In this document: positions 1-7,316 of the stretch, one piece after another
How positions within the stretch are numbered: the first letter of the stretch is position 1
How the letters are laid out: each line of letters starts with the position of its first letter
NCBI GenBank assembly: GCA_037439705.1
Contig: JBBIVP010000027.1
Location: 1 to 15,529 of the forward strand
DNA length: 15,529 bases
Source of the DNA: JBBIVP01 sp037439705 [NCBI: bacterium]
GTDB lineage: Bacteria > JBBIVP01
Direction of reading: 5' to 3'
Translations under genes and position numbers: made by a program
Notes under the pieces: generated by a model
Told to the model about the DNA's origin: nothing
Database searches by the model: none
What the model saw: the letters and a program-made list of their open reading frames with translations, nothing else

Positions 1-833
1 ATTACCCTTGTGGTTTCTCTTGTTGGAGCAAATCCGAGTGAAGGATGGGTAGAGGTAAAGAGCATAACTGCAGGAACATCAAGAGCATCAGCCATGTGGA
101 GGAGCCCTGTATCTCCTCCAAGAACTCCTTTTGAAACCTTAAAAATTTCCTTTAATTCAGAAAGACGAAAACTGCCGGCAACATTGTAACATCCCTTTCC
201 TGCCATATTCTTTAACTCTTCTCCCCTCTTCCATTCGAAGGAAGAGCCAACTATGAAAAACGGAAAATTTTTTGATAGTTCCTTTGCCACTTCAGCGTAT
301 CTTTCCATCTTCCATTCTTTGCTTCTTCTGCTTGCAAACGGCGCTATTATGAAGGGAGAAAGCGGGAATCCCCTCTTTTTCAGAATCTCTTCTCCATTGC
401 CAATAGTTTCAAGGCGCGGTTTATAATCTGTTTTTTGGACGATGTCCTTCACCGTTTCATTGAACCTCAAATATAGAGGCGGAATATAAATTCCTGTTTT
501 TGAACGGACAAGTTTTCTTCTTTCCATTCTCATTCCATTGTAAATATGCCATGTGCCACCGGTTATTTTCCTCACGATGAAAGACCTTAAACTTCTGTGT
601 ATATCTATTTTCAAATCCATTTCTTTTAAAAATTTTGCTATTTTCACCAGACCGTTTTCAGGAAAAAGTATTAATTTTGAAACCCTTTCATCCTTTTCAT
701 AAATTCCCTTATAATCCCATTTTGTTATGAAAAATACCTCAGCGTCGGGTATCTCTTTTTTTATGGTTTCAACGAGAGAAGAAGCAATAATTACATCACC
801 CAGGGAACTGAGCCTTACTATCCCTGCTTTCAA
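1..833 (-). CDS. Glycosyltransferase family 9 (heptosyltransferase-like), 3' end outside window
   Basis: I translated the minus strand by hand; the frame is open for 277 codons and leaves the window before a stop. The N-terminus reads MKAGIVRLSSLGDVI, the family 9 start, with Asp13 at the position of the catalytic base of E. coli heptosyltransferase I. The C-terminal half carries the sugar-nucleotide binding signature GGDTGLLHMADAL at about residues 239-251, and a Lys/Trp motif (SKEWKMERYAEVA) near residue 175. Family members are usually 330-350 residues, so roughly 60-70 are missing. The proposed start is TTG at 833, one base after the kinase stop; no upstream ATG gives the conserved N-terminus. 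Family members transfer heptose or related sugars to lipopolysaccharide core or other glycans in the cytoplasm. The donor and acceptor cannot be read here. It is the last visible gene of the chemosensory operon, which suggests co-expression. Confidence 0.85.
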   Translation of the reverse strand, partial: MKAGIVRLSSLGDVIIASSLVETIKKEIPDAEVFFITKWDYKGIYEKDERVSKLILFPENGLVKIAKFLKEMDLKIDIHRSLRSFIVRKITGGTWHIYNGMRMERRKLVRSKTGIYIPPLYLRFNETVKDIVQKTDYKPRLETIGNGEEILKKRGFPLSPFIIAPFASRRSKEWKMERYAEVAKELSKNFPFFIVGSSFEWKRGEELKNMAGKGCYNVAGSFRLSELKEIFKVSKGVLGGDTGLLHMADALDVPAVMLFTSTHPSLGFAPTRETTRV

Positions 834-834
834 T

Positions 835-2874
835 TTATCTTTCTAAATAATCCCTCACAATCTTCAAAAATCCCGCCTTGTCAAAATTCCTTTTTGAGAT
901 ATAAACATCCGATCCTGCTTCCTTTGCTCTCCTCATCTCCCTTTCATCTGTGATTGAGGATACAATCACAACGGGTTTTTTTGAGGTAACTGGATTGTTT
1001 TTTATTATTTTTGTAAGTTCTATTCCGTCAAGGACTGGCATCTGAATGTCAACGACAAACAGATCATAAACTTTTGAATTCAACATCTTCAATGCTTCGC
1101 CTCCGTGCATTGCTGTATCCACCTCAAATCCTGCAAGTTCAAGGATGTTTTTCTCTATCATAAGCGTAGTTATTGAGTCTTCAACAAGAAGTATTTTTTT
1201 CTTTTTTTCCTTTATTTCCTCTACAATTCTTGGCGATACCCTTTCAAAGAACATCTCTGCCAGGTCGTTTACATTTAGAACAATTATTGGAAGTCCCTCC
1301 TCTGAAATGGTAATTCCGGCGATAAGTTTCATTCCTTCAAGTAGAGCGGAAGGAGATTTTATTATGTGCTCTTCATCCGATGTAAAATCGGATACTTTTA
1401 TTCCGAAAATTTTCTCCCCGCTTTTTAAAATTATCACATAGATGAAATCCTTACCATCAGAGAGGGAGAAATCTTCAAAGCCGAGAAGGAATGAAAGCGG
1501 TTTAACGGGTACGGGTTTCTTTTCAAACTCTATGTAGGCATCGGAATCCCTGAAAATGACCTCTTCCCTCTTTACGCGGAGTATTTTTATAACATCGTTA
1601 ACAGGAATTATGACTTCTTCAATATCCTTTACCTTTATTCCCTTTATGGTAAATGAAGTTCTCGGAAATATTAGGCTTATTTTTGTTCCTTTATTTTTAT
1701 GGGTTTCAACCCTTACCTCTCCCCTCATTTCTGTAATTATAGCCTTTACCACATCCATTCCCACCCCTCTTCCTGAAACCTCAGTTATTTCTTCCTTTGT
1801 TGATATTCCATGTTCAAACATAAGTGCGATTTTTTCGTTTTCCGGCAACTTATCTGCTTTCGTTCTGTTTATCAATCCAGTTTCAATTGCTCTTTCAACA
1901 AGTTTATCAAGGTTTATTCCAGCGCCATCATCCTTTACGGAGATTTTTATCATCTCCCCCTCTAAATCTACTGAAACCTCAACGAGCCCCTCTTCCGGCT
2001 TGTTCAGGGCTCTCCTTACCTCGGGGGTTTCTATTCCATGGTCAACAGCATTTCTTATTATGTGAATGAGCGCTGGTTTTATTTTCTCAAGGTCTACTTT
2101 ATCAAGTTCATTTTCTCCACCCTTTATTGAAAATTTTATCTTCTTTTTGTTTTCTTCTGCGGTATCCCTTGCAATTCTTCTCAGTTCATCAGCAACCTCT
2201 GAAAAGGGGACAAATCTCATGAAAAGAGAGGTCTGATGTATGTTTTCAACAAGTGCTGATAATTCTTCGTAAGTATTTTTGAAATCTTCGGTAAGTTCAT
2301 AGAAGACAGATGAAATTCTTTCTGTAAGTGGTTTTATCTTTTCTTCCGGAACAAGCCCTCTCAGATACTCCGCTATCTCCTCCTTTAATTCCCGTTTTAC
2401 CGATTCATAGCTCTCTATCTTTCCCTTCAATTTTATCTTTTGGATGAAAAGTTCGCTTGCGTGATCAATAATTGATTCTACTTTTTCCTTAGGTATCCTT
2501 AAAACCTCAATGGTTTTTTTTGGTTCTTCTTTTGGTTTTTCCTCTACCCTTACCTCTTCTTTCTTTTCCTCTCCTTTTAAAAGGTTTTTTATTTCATCAA
2601 TTCCCCTGAGGATCCTGTTTATTGTTTCGGAAGTCACGGATTTACCGGAATCAATCTCTTTAAAAATGTCTTCAATGCGGTGAGCTATTTTGCCAATTTC
2701 TTCAAGCCCTAAAAGTCGGGCAGAACCTTTTATTGTATGGGCTGCTCTCATTCCTTCTTTTATAAGTTCAGGCAATGCACCCTTTGATTCAATATCAAGG
2801 ACAATTTTTTCAAGAGCGGAAAGGTGAGAACTTGCCTCATCTTTAAATATATCAAGGTACTTCTCCTCTACCAT
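835..2874 (-). CDS. Hybrid chemotaxis histidine kinase CheA with C-terminal receiver (CheA-REC)
   Basis: The 679-residue protein is a CheA kinase fused to a response-regulator receiver. In order: Hpt/P1 domain (1-105) with phospho-accepting His46 in AAHTIKGSARLLG; a short charged Lys/Glu linker (101-122) where the CheY-docking P2 domain would be; P3 dimerisation (125-240); P4 ATPase with N box HIIRNAVDHG (271-280), G1 box DDGAGI (315-320) and G2 box GRGVGMDVV (369-377); CheW-like P5 (410-545); and REC (560-678) with acidic pair E565/D566, phospho-acceptor Asp609 and Lys661. The fusion matches FrzE of Myxococcus and WspE-type kinases, where phosphate passes within the protein as well as to outside regulators. 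Its ATG overlaps the end of cheW by 7 bases and has a GAGGAT ribosome site. No stand-alone CheY lies in the window, so the output is unknown. Confidence 0.95.
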   Translation of the reverse strand: MVEEKYLDIFKDEASSHLSALEKIVLDIESKGALPELIKEGMRAAHTIKGSARLLGLEEIGKIAHRIEDIFKEIDSGKSVTSETINRILRGIDEIKNLLKGEEKKEEVRVEEKPKEEPKKTIEVLRIPKEKVESIIDHASELFIQKIKLKGKIESYESVKRELKEEIAEYLRGLVPEEKIKPLTERISSVFYELTEDFKNTYEELSALVENIHQTSLFMRFVPFSEVADELRRIARDTAEENKKKIKFSIKGGENELDKVDLEKIKPALIHIIRNAVDHGIETPEVRRALNKPEEGLVEVSVDLEGEMIKISVKDDGAGINLDKLVERAIETGLINRTKADKLPENEKIALMFEHGISTKEEITEVSGRGVGMDVVKAIITEMRGEVRVETHKNKGTKISLIFPRTSFTIKGIKVKDIEEVIIPVNDVIKILRVKREEVIFRDSDAYIEFEKKPVPVKPLSFLLGFEDFSLSDGKDFIYVIILKSGEKIFGIKVSDFTSDEEHIIKSPSALLEGMKLIAGITISEEGLPIIVLNVNDLAEMFFERVSPRIVEEIKEKKKKILLVEDSITTLMIEKNILELAGFEVDTAMHGGEALKMLNSKVYDLFVVDIQMPVLDGIELTKIIKNNPVTSKKPVVIVSSITDEREMRRAKEAGSDVYISKRNFDKAGFLKIVRDYLER

Positions 2875-3356
2875 CTTTTTATCCTCTTCCTTATTTCTTC
2901 AAATATAGAGGAGGGGTTCAGGATGGGGATGAGAACCTCTTTTTCTTTTATGAACCCGCTCAAAAAGGCACTTTCCCCGGAACTTTCTTCTTGAGGAAAT
3001 AGTTCATCTTCATTTTCAATTCTTCTGAAAACCGGATACTCGTTTATGAATATTCCTGCACTGTAATATCCATCGGAAATCAGAAACGTCAAAATCCTTT
3101 TCATTTCAGGTTTTTCAGTTTTAATGAATTCTGATATTTCCAGAATTGGAATTATTTTCCCGAGGTGCGAGATTATCCCTTTTATGAAGGTAGGAGAAAG
3201 CGGGAGTGTTTTAATTGGAGGAGGTGGAATTACTCCCCTCGCATACTCAAACGGAACAGCGAAAAATGAATTCTTTCTTTTAGCTATGATAAGAAATTTC
3301 TCATCTTCTTCCAGTGCTTTAAATAGTTTGCTTCTTATTTCGCTTCTTATGTCCAT
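2868..3356 (-). CDS. CheW-like coupling protein
   Basis: This single CheW-fold protein should bridge the receptor to the kinase P5 domain. The centre reads SPTFIKGIISHLGKIIPIL, which aligns with TPAFIKGVTNLRGVIVPIV of E. coli CheW. The near-invariant Arg (R62 in E. coli) is Leu65 here and the preceding Asn-Leu is Ser-His. The end is basic (RKRIKRW). I chose the ATG at 3356, two bases after the cheR stop (TAAAATG), giving 162 residues; a TTG at 3365 would add three residues and overlap cheR by 8 bases. Neither has a clear Shine-Dalgarno, so coupled re-initiation from cheR is likely. It lies between cheR and the kinase gene, as expected for a chemosensory operon. Confidence 0.88.
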   Translation of the reverse strand: MDIRSEIRSKLFKALEEDEKFLIIAKRKNSFFAVPFEYARGVIPPPPIKTLPLSPTFIKGIISHLGKIIPILEISEFIKTEKPEMKRILTFLISDGYYSAGIFINEYPVFRRIENEDELFPQEESSGESAFLSGFIKEKEVLIPILNPSSIFEEIRKRIKRW

Positions 3357-3357
3357 T

Positions 3358-4653
3358 TTATACAAGAATTTCTTTTAGGTCGTTTATATACCTTTTTAAA
3401 GCAGTCAGTCCACCAGCGGGGAGAAATGTTTTGGAGGCGAGCTCATCCGAGAGAAATTTTTCAGCCATTTCAAGTTCAAAACTTGCCTTTTCAGGTTCTT
3501 TAAGGTGAAGGTGAACGAGGGCTTTTGCGACCCTTATCTGTGGAAGAGTTTCTCCTTTTTCTACAGCTTTTGTCAGAAATTCTAAAGCCTTATCAAACCT
3601 TTTTGTGCTCATTGATATAATCCCTTTTAGATAATAAACCTCTGGAAGCGGGTCTGATGAAATTGGTTCAATATAAGATAGTGCATTTTCAATCATTCCC
3701 TTTTCAAGTGAGATAAAAGCAAGCCCTGCTCTTGCCACGGGATGCCCAGAACCTGCCAGGATTTCCTTAAAAATCCTTTCTGCCTTTTCAATCTCTCCAT
3801 TGTTAAAATATATGAAACCCTCTTTAATTTTTTCCGAAATGGGAGGTTCTTTTTTTACCTCTATGATTTCTTCTATCTTTCTTTCTTTTTCTTTAGGCTT
3901 TTTTGGTTTTCTGTAGATAAACAAAGAATTGTCAATCGCTTGTATTTCAAGTTTCATATCGGGCATTATGTCTGTGTGACCGAAGAGTATTATTCCCCCT
4001 TCTTTCAGCATTGAAAGTGCATTTTCCACTACCTTCTCAATTTTATCCTTTGCCATGTATATAAGCACATTTCTGAAGAATATAACATGAAAGTAATCAA
4101 GGAATTTATCGGAAGGCTCCATTATGTTAACCCTGTAAATTCCGTCTTTTTCCTCCTGAATGAAGATTTTTAAATTGTCCTTTATACCCTCCCTGAAAGA
4201 GGATTTTAAAAAAACTCCTTCCTTTGCCCTTTCTATTAGTTCCCTGTTTAAATCCAATCCTATTACTCTTACCCTCCACCATTCAGGAACAGCGCTTTCA
4301 ATGGTTATTGCTATTGAATATACTTCCTCACCCCTGCCACAGCCTATGCTTGCTATGTTTATATCCTTATAGTTTTTTAATAAATCCGGAAGGATTTTTT
4401 TTCTCAAAAATTCAAACTGTCTCGTGTACCTGAAAAAATATCCTTCAGGAACTGTGAAGTGGGAAATAATTCTTTGAAACCTGTCAGAATCCCATGGGAG
4501 TTTATCAATGGAGTGAAGAATACCTTCTTCTTTGAGGTCTTCCACCTCTTTTAAAAAACTCTTTGTTATTCCCTTCCTTCTCCAGTCTATGCCGGTTTTT
4601 TCCTTCAGAACCGACAAAACCCATTCCACATGTATAGGAATCTCTCCGTTCAC
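3358..4653 (-). CDS. CheR-type receptor methyltransferase with C-terminal TPR repeats
   Basis: This 431-residue protein should methylate receptor glutamates using S-adenosylmethionine. Residues 1-250 are a CheR domain: YFFRYTRQFEFL (72-83), the SAM-binding loop IGCGRGEEVYSIA (103-115), the acidic residue in GLDLN (132-136), FFRNVLIYM (192-200) and GGIILFGHTD (219-228). A Lys/Glu-rich linker (250-275) leads to about four tetratricopeptide-like helix pairs (276-405). CheR-TPR fusions are known from WspC and FrzF, where the TPR part affects receptor or partner recognition instead of binding a receptor-tail pentapeptide; the receptor here has no such tail. The start is GTG at 4653, 10 bases after the receptor stop, with no obvious ribosome site; a GTG eight codons in is an alternative. 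No CheB demethylase gene is visible. Confidence 0.92.
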   Translation of the reverse strand: MNGEIPIHVEWVLSVLKEKTGIDWRRKGITKSFLKEVEDLKEEGILHSIDKLPWDSDRFQRIISHFTVPEGYFFRYTRQFEFLRKKILPDLLKNYKDINIASIGCGRGEEVYSIAITIESAVPEWWRVRVIGLDLNRELIERAKEGVFLKSSFREGIKDNLKIFIQEEKDGIYRVNIMEPSDKFLDYFHVIFFRNVLIYMAKDKIEKVVENALSMLKEGGIILFGHTDIMPDMKLEIQAIDNSLFIYRKPKKPKEKERKIEEIIEVKKEPPISEKIKEGFIYFNNGEIEKAERIFKEILAGSGHPVARAGLAFISLEKGMIENALSYIEPISSDPLPEVYYLKGIISMSTKRFDKALEFLTKAVEKGETLPQIRVAKALVHLHLKEPEKASFELEMAEKFLSDELASKTFLPAGGLTALKRYINDLKEILV

Positions 4654-4663
4654 AATTTTTATA

Positions 4664-6040
4664 TTAAATCATACTTTTTAAAATCTCAAGGAGTGGTTCA
4701 AGTCCTTCTGATATAGTGCTCGCTTTTGCTGCATTCTCTGCAATGTGATGTGCTACCTCACTTACATCTTCAAGAGCCTTTGCCATCTGAGAGGTTGATG
4801 AAACCTGCTGATCCGTTGACTTTTTTATATCCTGTGCTATTTTGAGGGTTGATTCTGCTGATTTTTTAAGTTCATCAAATATGTATTTTAATGTTGCAAT
4901 TGATTTTGTAAGTTCATCAAAGGCTCTTATTCCTTCATCGGTTGCCATCACGGTCTTTGTTATTGACGAGTTTATCTCGGAAACTATCTTCTTTATTTCC
5001 TCGGTAGCATTTCTCGTCCTTCCCGATAATGCCCTTATCTCATTGGCAACAACACCAAATCTTCTCCCGCTTTCACCTGCACCGATTGCTTCAATTGTTG
5101 CATTTACTGAAAGAAGGTTTGTTTGCTCGGATATATCTTCAATCAATTCTGTTATATTTCCAATTCTTTTTGAAAGTTCGTTCAATTCCATTATCCTTGA
5201 AGAAAGGTTTGTTATCCTCTCTTTTGTAAGAGAAATTCCATTTATAATTTTTGAAACTTCCTCTTCGCTCTGTTCTGTCAGGAGGACTCCGCTTTTTGAG
5301 GCACCCTCAACCTGATGGCTCATTTCAGCAATCTGATGGGCGCTGTTTGCCAGTTCTTCAGAAGCTGCTGAAAGTTCTGTTACAGAGGCTGCCTGTTCAG
5401 CAGTTCCAGTTTTTACTTCTATGTATATATTTTTTGTCTCCTTTATGGAATCTCCAAGAAGAAACACTTTTTCTCTCAAGGGTTTAACTATTTCAAAGTG
5501 ATTGAAAAGAGCACCTGCAAGAAGAATGAGAGCAGTTAATGAAAAATAAATTATTACTGCTAAAAGGACCCCTTCTTTTAAAACCTTTTTCATTTTCTCT
5601 GTTGAAACTGCAAGAAACACATAAATGGTTTTATCGCCCTCCACAATTTTTTTTCCATAAATCATTTCTCCCTTCATTTTTTTTCTCAATTCTCCATTCA
5701 TCAATTCTATCTGTGGAAATTCATACTCTCCTGCCTTTAACTCCATATTTCCTCTTATGAGGATTCCCTTTAATTCATCACTTAAAAACCCTTTTAAAAT
5801 TTTTTCTTTTAAGGTTTCGTCAATCCCTTCTTCAAAAAGAACCGCCTTTACCCTTTCAATTGTTGAAACTGCGTGATTTTCCATACTGGAAACTTGATTA
5901 TTTCTTATAGTTAATAAAAACCCCAGTGATAGAAAAAAAGCCATTCCACCGCTTGTAAGAAGCATCTGGATTATGAGCTTAGTTGGAAGACTCATGTTTT
6001 CTTTTACCCATTTAAAATATTTTTTTATTAACGAGGTCAT
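4664..6040 (-). CDS. Methyl-accepting chemotaxis protein (transmembrane receptor)
   Basis: This is a 458-residue membrane receptor. With the start used here, TM1 is at about 22-45, an unrecognised external domain of about 110 residues follows (46-156), and TM2 is at 157-181. The gap between TM2 and the signalling helices looks too short for a full HAMP domain; IVKPLREK may be its first-helix remnant. The signalling hairpin has arms of about 130 residues with its tip at NATIEAIGAGESGRRF (313-328). Plausible methylation pairs are E215/Q216, E228/E229 and Q411/Q412. There is no NWxxF-type pentapeptide tail. The open frame extends upstream to a TTG at 6106, but that stretch contains the likely promoter, and the ATG at 6040 is preceded by AAGGGAAAA, so I prefer it. 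This is the first gene of the minus-strand chemosensory operon. Confidence 0.92.
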   Translation of the reverse strand: MTSLIKKYFKWVKENMSLPTKLIIQMLLTSGGMAFFLSLGFLLTIRNNQVSSMENHAVSTIERVKAVLFEEGIDETLKEKILKGFLSDELKGILIRGNMELKAGEYEFPQIELMNGELRKKMKGEMIYGKKIVEGDKTIYVFLAVSTEKMKKVLKEGVLLAVIIYFSLTALILLAGALFNHFEIVKPLREKVFLLGDSIKETKNIYIEVKTGTAEQAASVTELSAASEELANSAHQIAEMSHQVEGASKSGVLLTEQSEEEVSKIINGISLTKERITNLSSRIMELNELSKRIGNITELIEDISEQTNLLSVNATIEAIGAGESGRRFGVVANEIRALSGRTRNATEEIKKIVSEINSSITKTVMATDEGIRAFDELTKSIATLKYIFDELKKSAESTLKIAQDIKKSTDQQVSSTSQMAKALEDVSEVAHHIAENAAKASTISEGLEPLLEILKSMI

Positions 6041-6056
6041 TTTTCCCTTTCCCTCA

Positions 6057-6085
6057 TTTTTAACATTTAAAAATGATAAAGTCAA
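6057..6085 (-). promoter_or_regulatory. Putative sigma-70-type promoter for the chemosensory operon
   Basis: On the minus strand, TTGACT (6085-6080) is followed after 17 bases by TAAAAA (6062-6057). Transcription would start near 6050, about 10 bases before the ATG at 6040, leaving room only for a short AAGGGAAAA ribosome site. It lies inside the 22-codon extension that would arise from the upstream TTG, which argues against that longer start. Read by eye; not tested. Confidence 0.5.
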
Positions 6086-6100
6086 TACATTATCGAGCAT

Positions 6101-6130
6101 TTGCAAGATTTTGGACAGAAATGTTAAAAT
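6101..6130 (+). promoter_or_regulatory. Putative promoter of proB, leaderless arrangement
   Basis: TTGCAA (6101-6106), an 18-base spacer and TAAAAT (6125-6130) lie upstream of the proB ATG at 6137. Only six bases (AGAAAA) separate the -10 from the ATG, so transcription should begin on or next to the start codon. There is no Shine-Dalgarno, and an in-frame TAA 12 bases upstream rules out a longer start. It is divergent from the receptor promoter, about 15 bases away. Confidence 0.55.
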
Positions 6131-6136
6131 AGAAAA

Positions 6137-7252
6137 ATGGACATTAAAAATTTTAAAAGAATTGTTATAAAAATCGGAAGCTCTGTTCTCAAAAAAGATT
6201 CAGGGATAAATCCTGAGACAATAAGAAGAATCGCAAAAGAAGTGGCTGAACTTGTAAAAGATGGAAAAGAAGTTATCATTGTCTCATCGGGTGCAATCCT
6301 TTTTGGAAGATATGTCCTTGGCCTAAAGAAGGAAACCATTCCATTAAAGGAAAAACAGGCACTCGCTGCAATAGGGCAGGTCTTCCTTATGAACGAATAC
6401 AGGAATGCCTTCAGAAGATATGGACTCAAAGTGGCCCAGATTCTTCTCACGCATGCGGATTTTGATGACCTTGAGAGGTGGAAGAAAAGCAGAGATACAA
6501 TAGAATGCCTTTTGTCAAAGAAGGTTATTCCAGTTATCAATGAAAACGATACAGTTGCTACCGAAGAAATAAAAATAGGAGACAACGATCATTTATCCGC
6601 GATGGTGGCAATCAGAACAGCTGCTGATTTTTTGCTCATCCTTACTGATACTCCTTATGTCTTCAGAATTGAAAAAATGGATGGGAAGAAGAAAAAAATT
6701 CCGGTGAGAGAAGTAAAGGATGAAAGGGAGATTGAAGACCTGATGAGGTCAGCAAAAGGGGCTTCCTCAAAAGAAACTGTTGGAGGTATGACAACAAAAC
6801 TCAGAGCAGCAAAAATGGGAATGAAAGCTGGGTTATATGTTGCAATTGTAAACGGAAAGGAGAAGGGTAGCATCTCTTCGATAAAAACGGGAAGGGTTGA
6901 AGGGACGATTTTTTATCCATCCGGTCAGGTCTCTTCTGTGAAGAAATTTCTTTTATCCGTAAAGAATGAAAAGGGAGAAATAGTTATAGATGATGGAGCA
7001 ATGAAAGCTATTCTCAAAGAGAAAAGGAGCCTTCTTCCGGTCGGGATAATTGATGTGAGAGGAAAATTTCCAGAAAAGAGCGTGGTTAGAATTCTTTCAA
7101 AAGATGGAAAAGTAATTGGAAAGGGAAGGGTTAACATGAATTCCGAACTAATAAAAATGATAAGGGGAAAGAAGACATGGGAAATAAAAAACCTTCTTGG
7201 AAATTTTCCGGACGAGGTGATTCACAGTGATTATATGGTTTTCTTTGAATAG
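6137..7252 (+). CDS. proB: Glutamate 5-kinase with C-terminal PUA domain
   Basis: This 371-residue enzyme phosphorylates L-glutamate with ATP to gamma-glutamyl phosphate, the first step of proline synthesis, in the cytoplasm. The amino-acid kinase domain (1-265) shows IKIGSSVL (11-18), VSSGAILFG (49-57), QALAAIGQVFL (74-84), AQILLTHADF (100-109), the glutamate-binding segment VINENDTV (133-140) and GDNDHLSAMVA (148-158), LTDTPY (169-174) and VGGMTTKLRAA (215-225). A PUA domain follows (about 280-370), ending in VIHSDYMVF, much as other bacterial ProB proteins end. Length fits the PUA-bearing form (about 370; the short form is about 260). Feedback inhibition by proline is known for the family and cannot be read here. 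proA is not adjacent, so the gene appears to be transcribed alone. The ATG is the only possible start. Confidence 0.95.
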   Translation: MDIKNFKRIVIKIGSSVLKKDSGINPETIRRIAKEVAELVKDGKEVIIVSSGAILFGRYVLGLKKETIPLKEKQALAAIGQVFLMNEYRNAFRRYGLKVAQILLTHADFDDLERWKKSRDTIECLLSKKVIPVINENDTVATEEIKIGDNDHLSAMVAIRTAADFLLILTDTPYVFRIEKMDGKKKKIPVREVKDEREIEDLMRSAKGASSKETVGGMTTKLRAAKMGMKAGLYVAIVNGKEKGSISSIKTGRVEGTIFYPSGQVSSVKKFLLSVKNEKGEIVIDDGAMKAILKEKRSLLPVGIIDVRGKFPEKSVVRILSKDGKVIGKGRVNMNSELIKMIRGKKTWEIKNLLGNFPDEVIHSDYMVFFE

Positions 7253-7316
7253 GTTTTATGTATTGGAAAAGGGAGCAGTCTACTTTTTGGTTGCTTAATT
7301 TCTAATCCCGCAATTC

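Noticed and set aside
1556-2065. A long plus-strand open frame of about 169 codons inside the CheA-REC gene
   Set aside because: It is antisense to a well-conserved kinase domain, has Ser/Phe/Pro-rich composition typical of a shadow frame, and matches no family I know.
6124-6585. A minus-strand open frame opposite proB (about 153 codons)
   Set aside because: It is antisense to the conserved kinase motifs of proB and has no ribosome site or recognisable domain.
7253-7316. Possible bidirectional terminator between the convergent proB and flavoprotein genes
   Set aside because: There is a short T run (TTTTT near 7282-7286), but I could not find a stem of convincing length on either strand.
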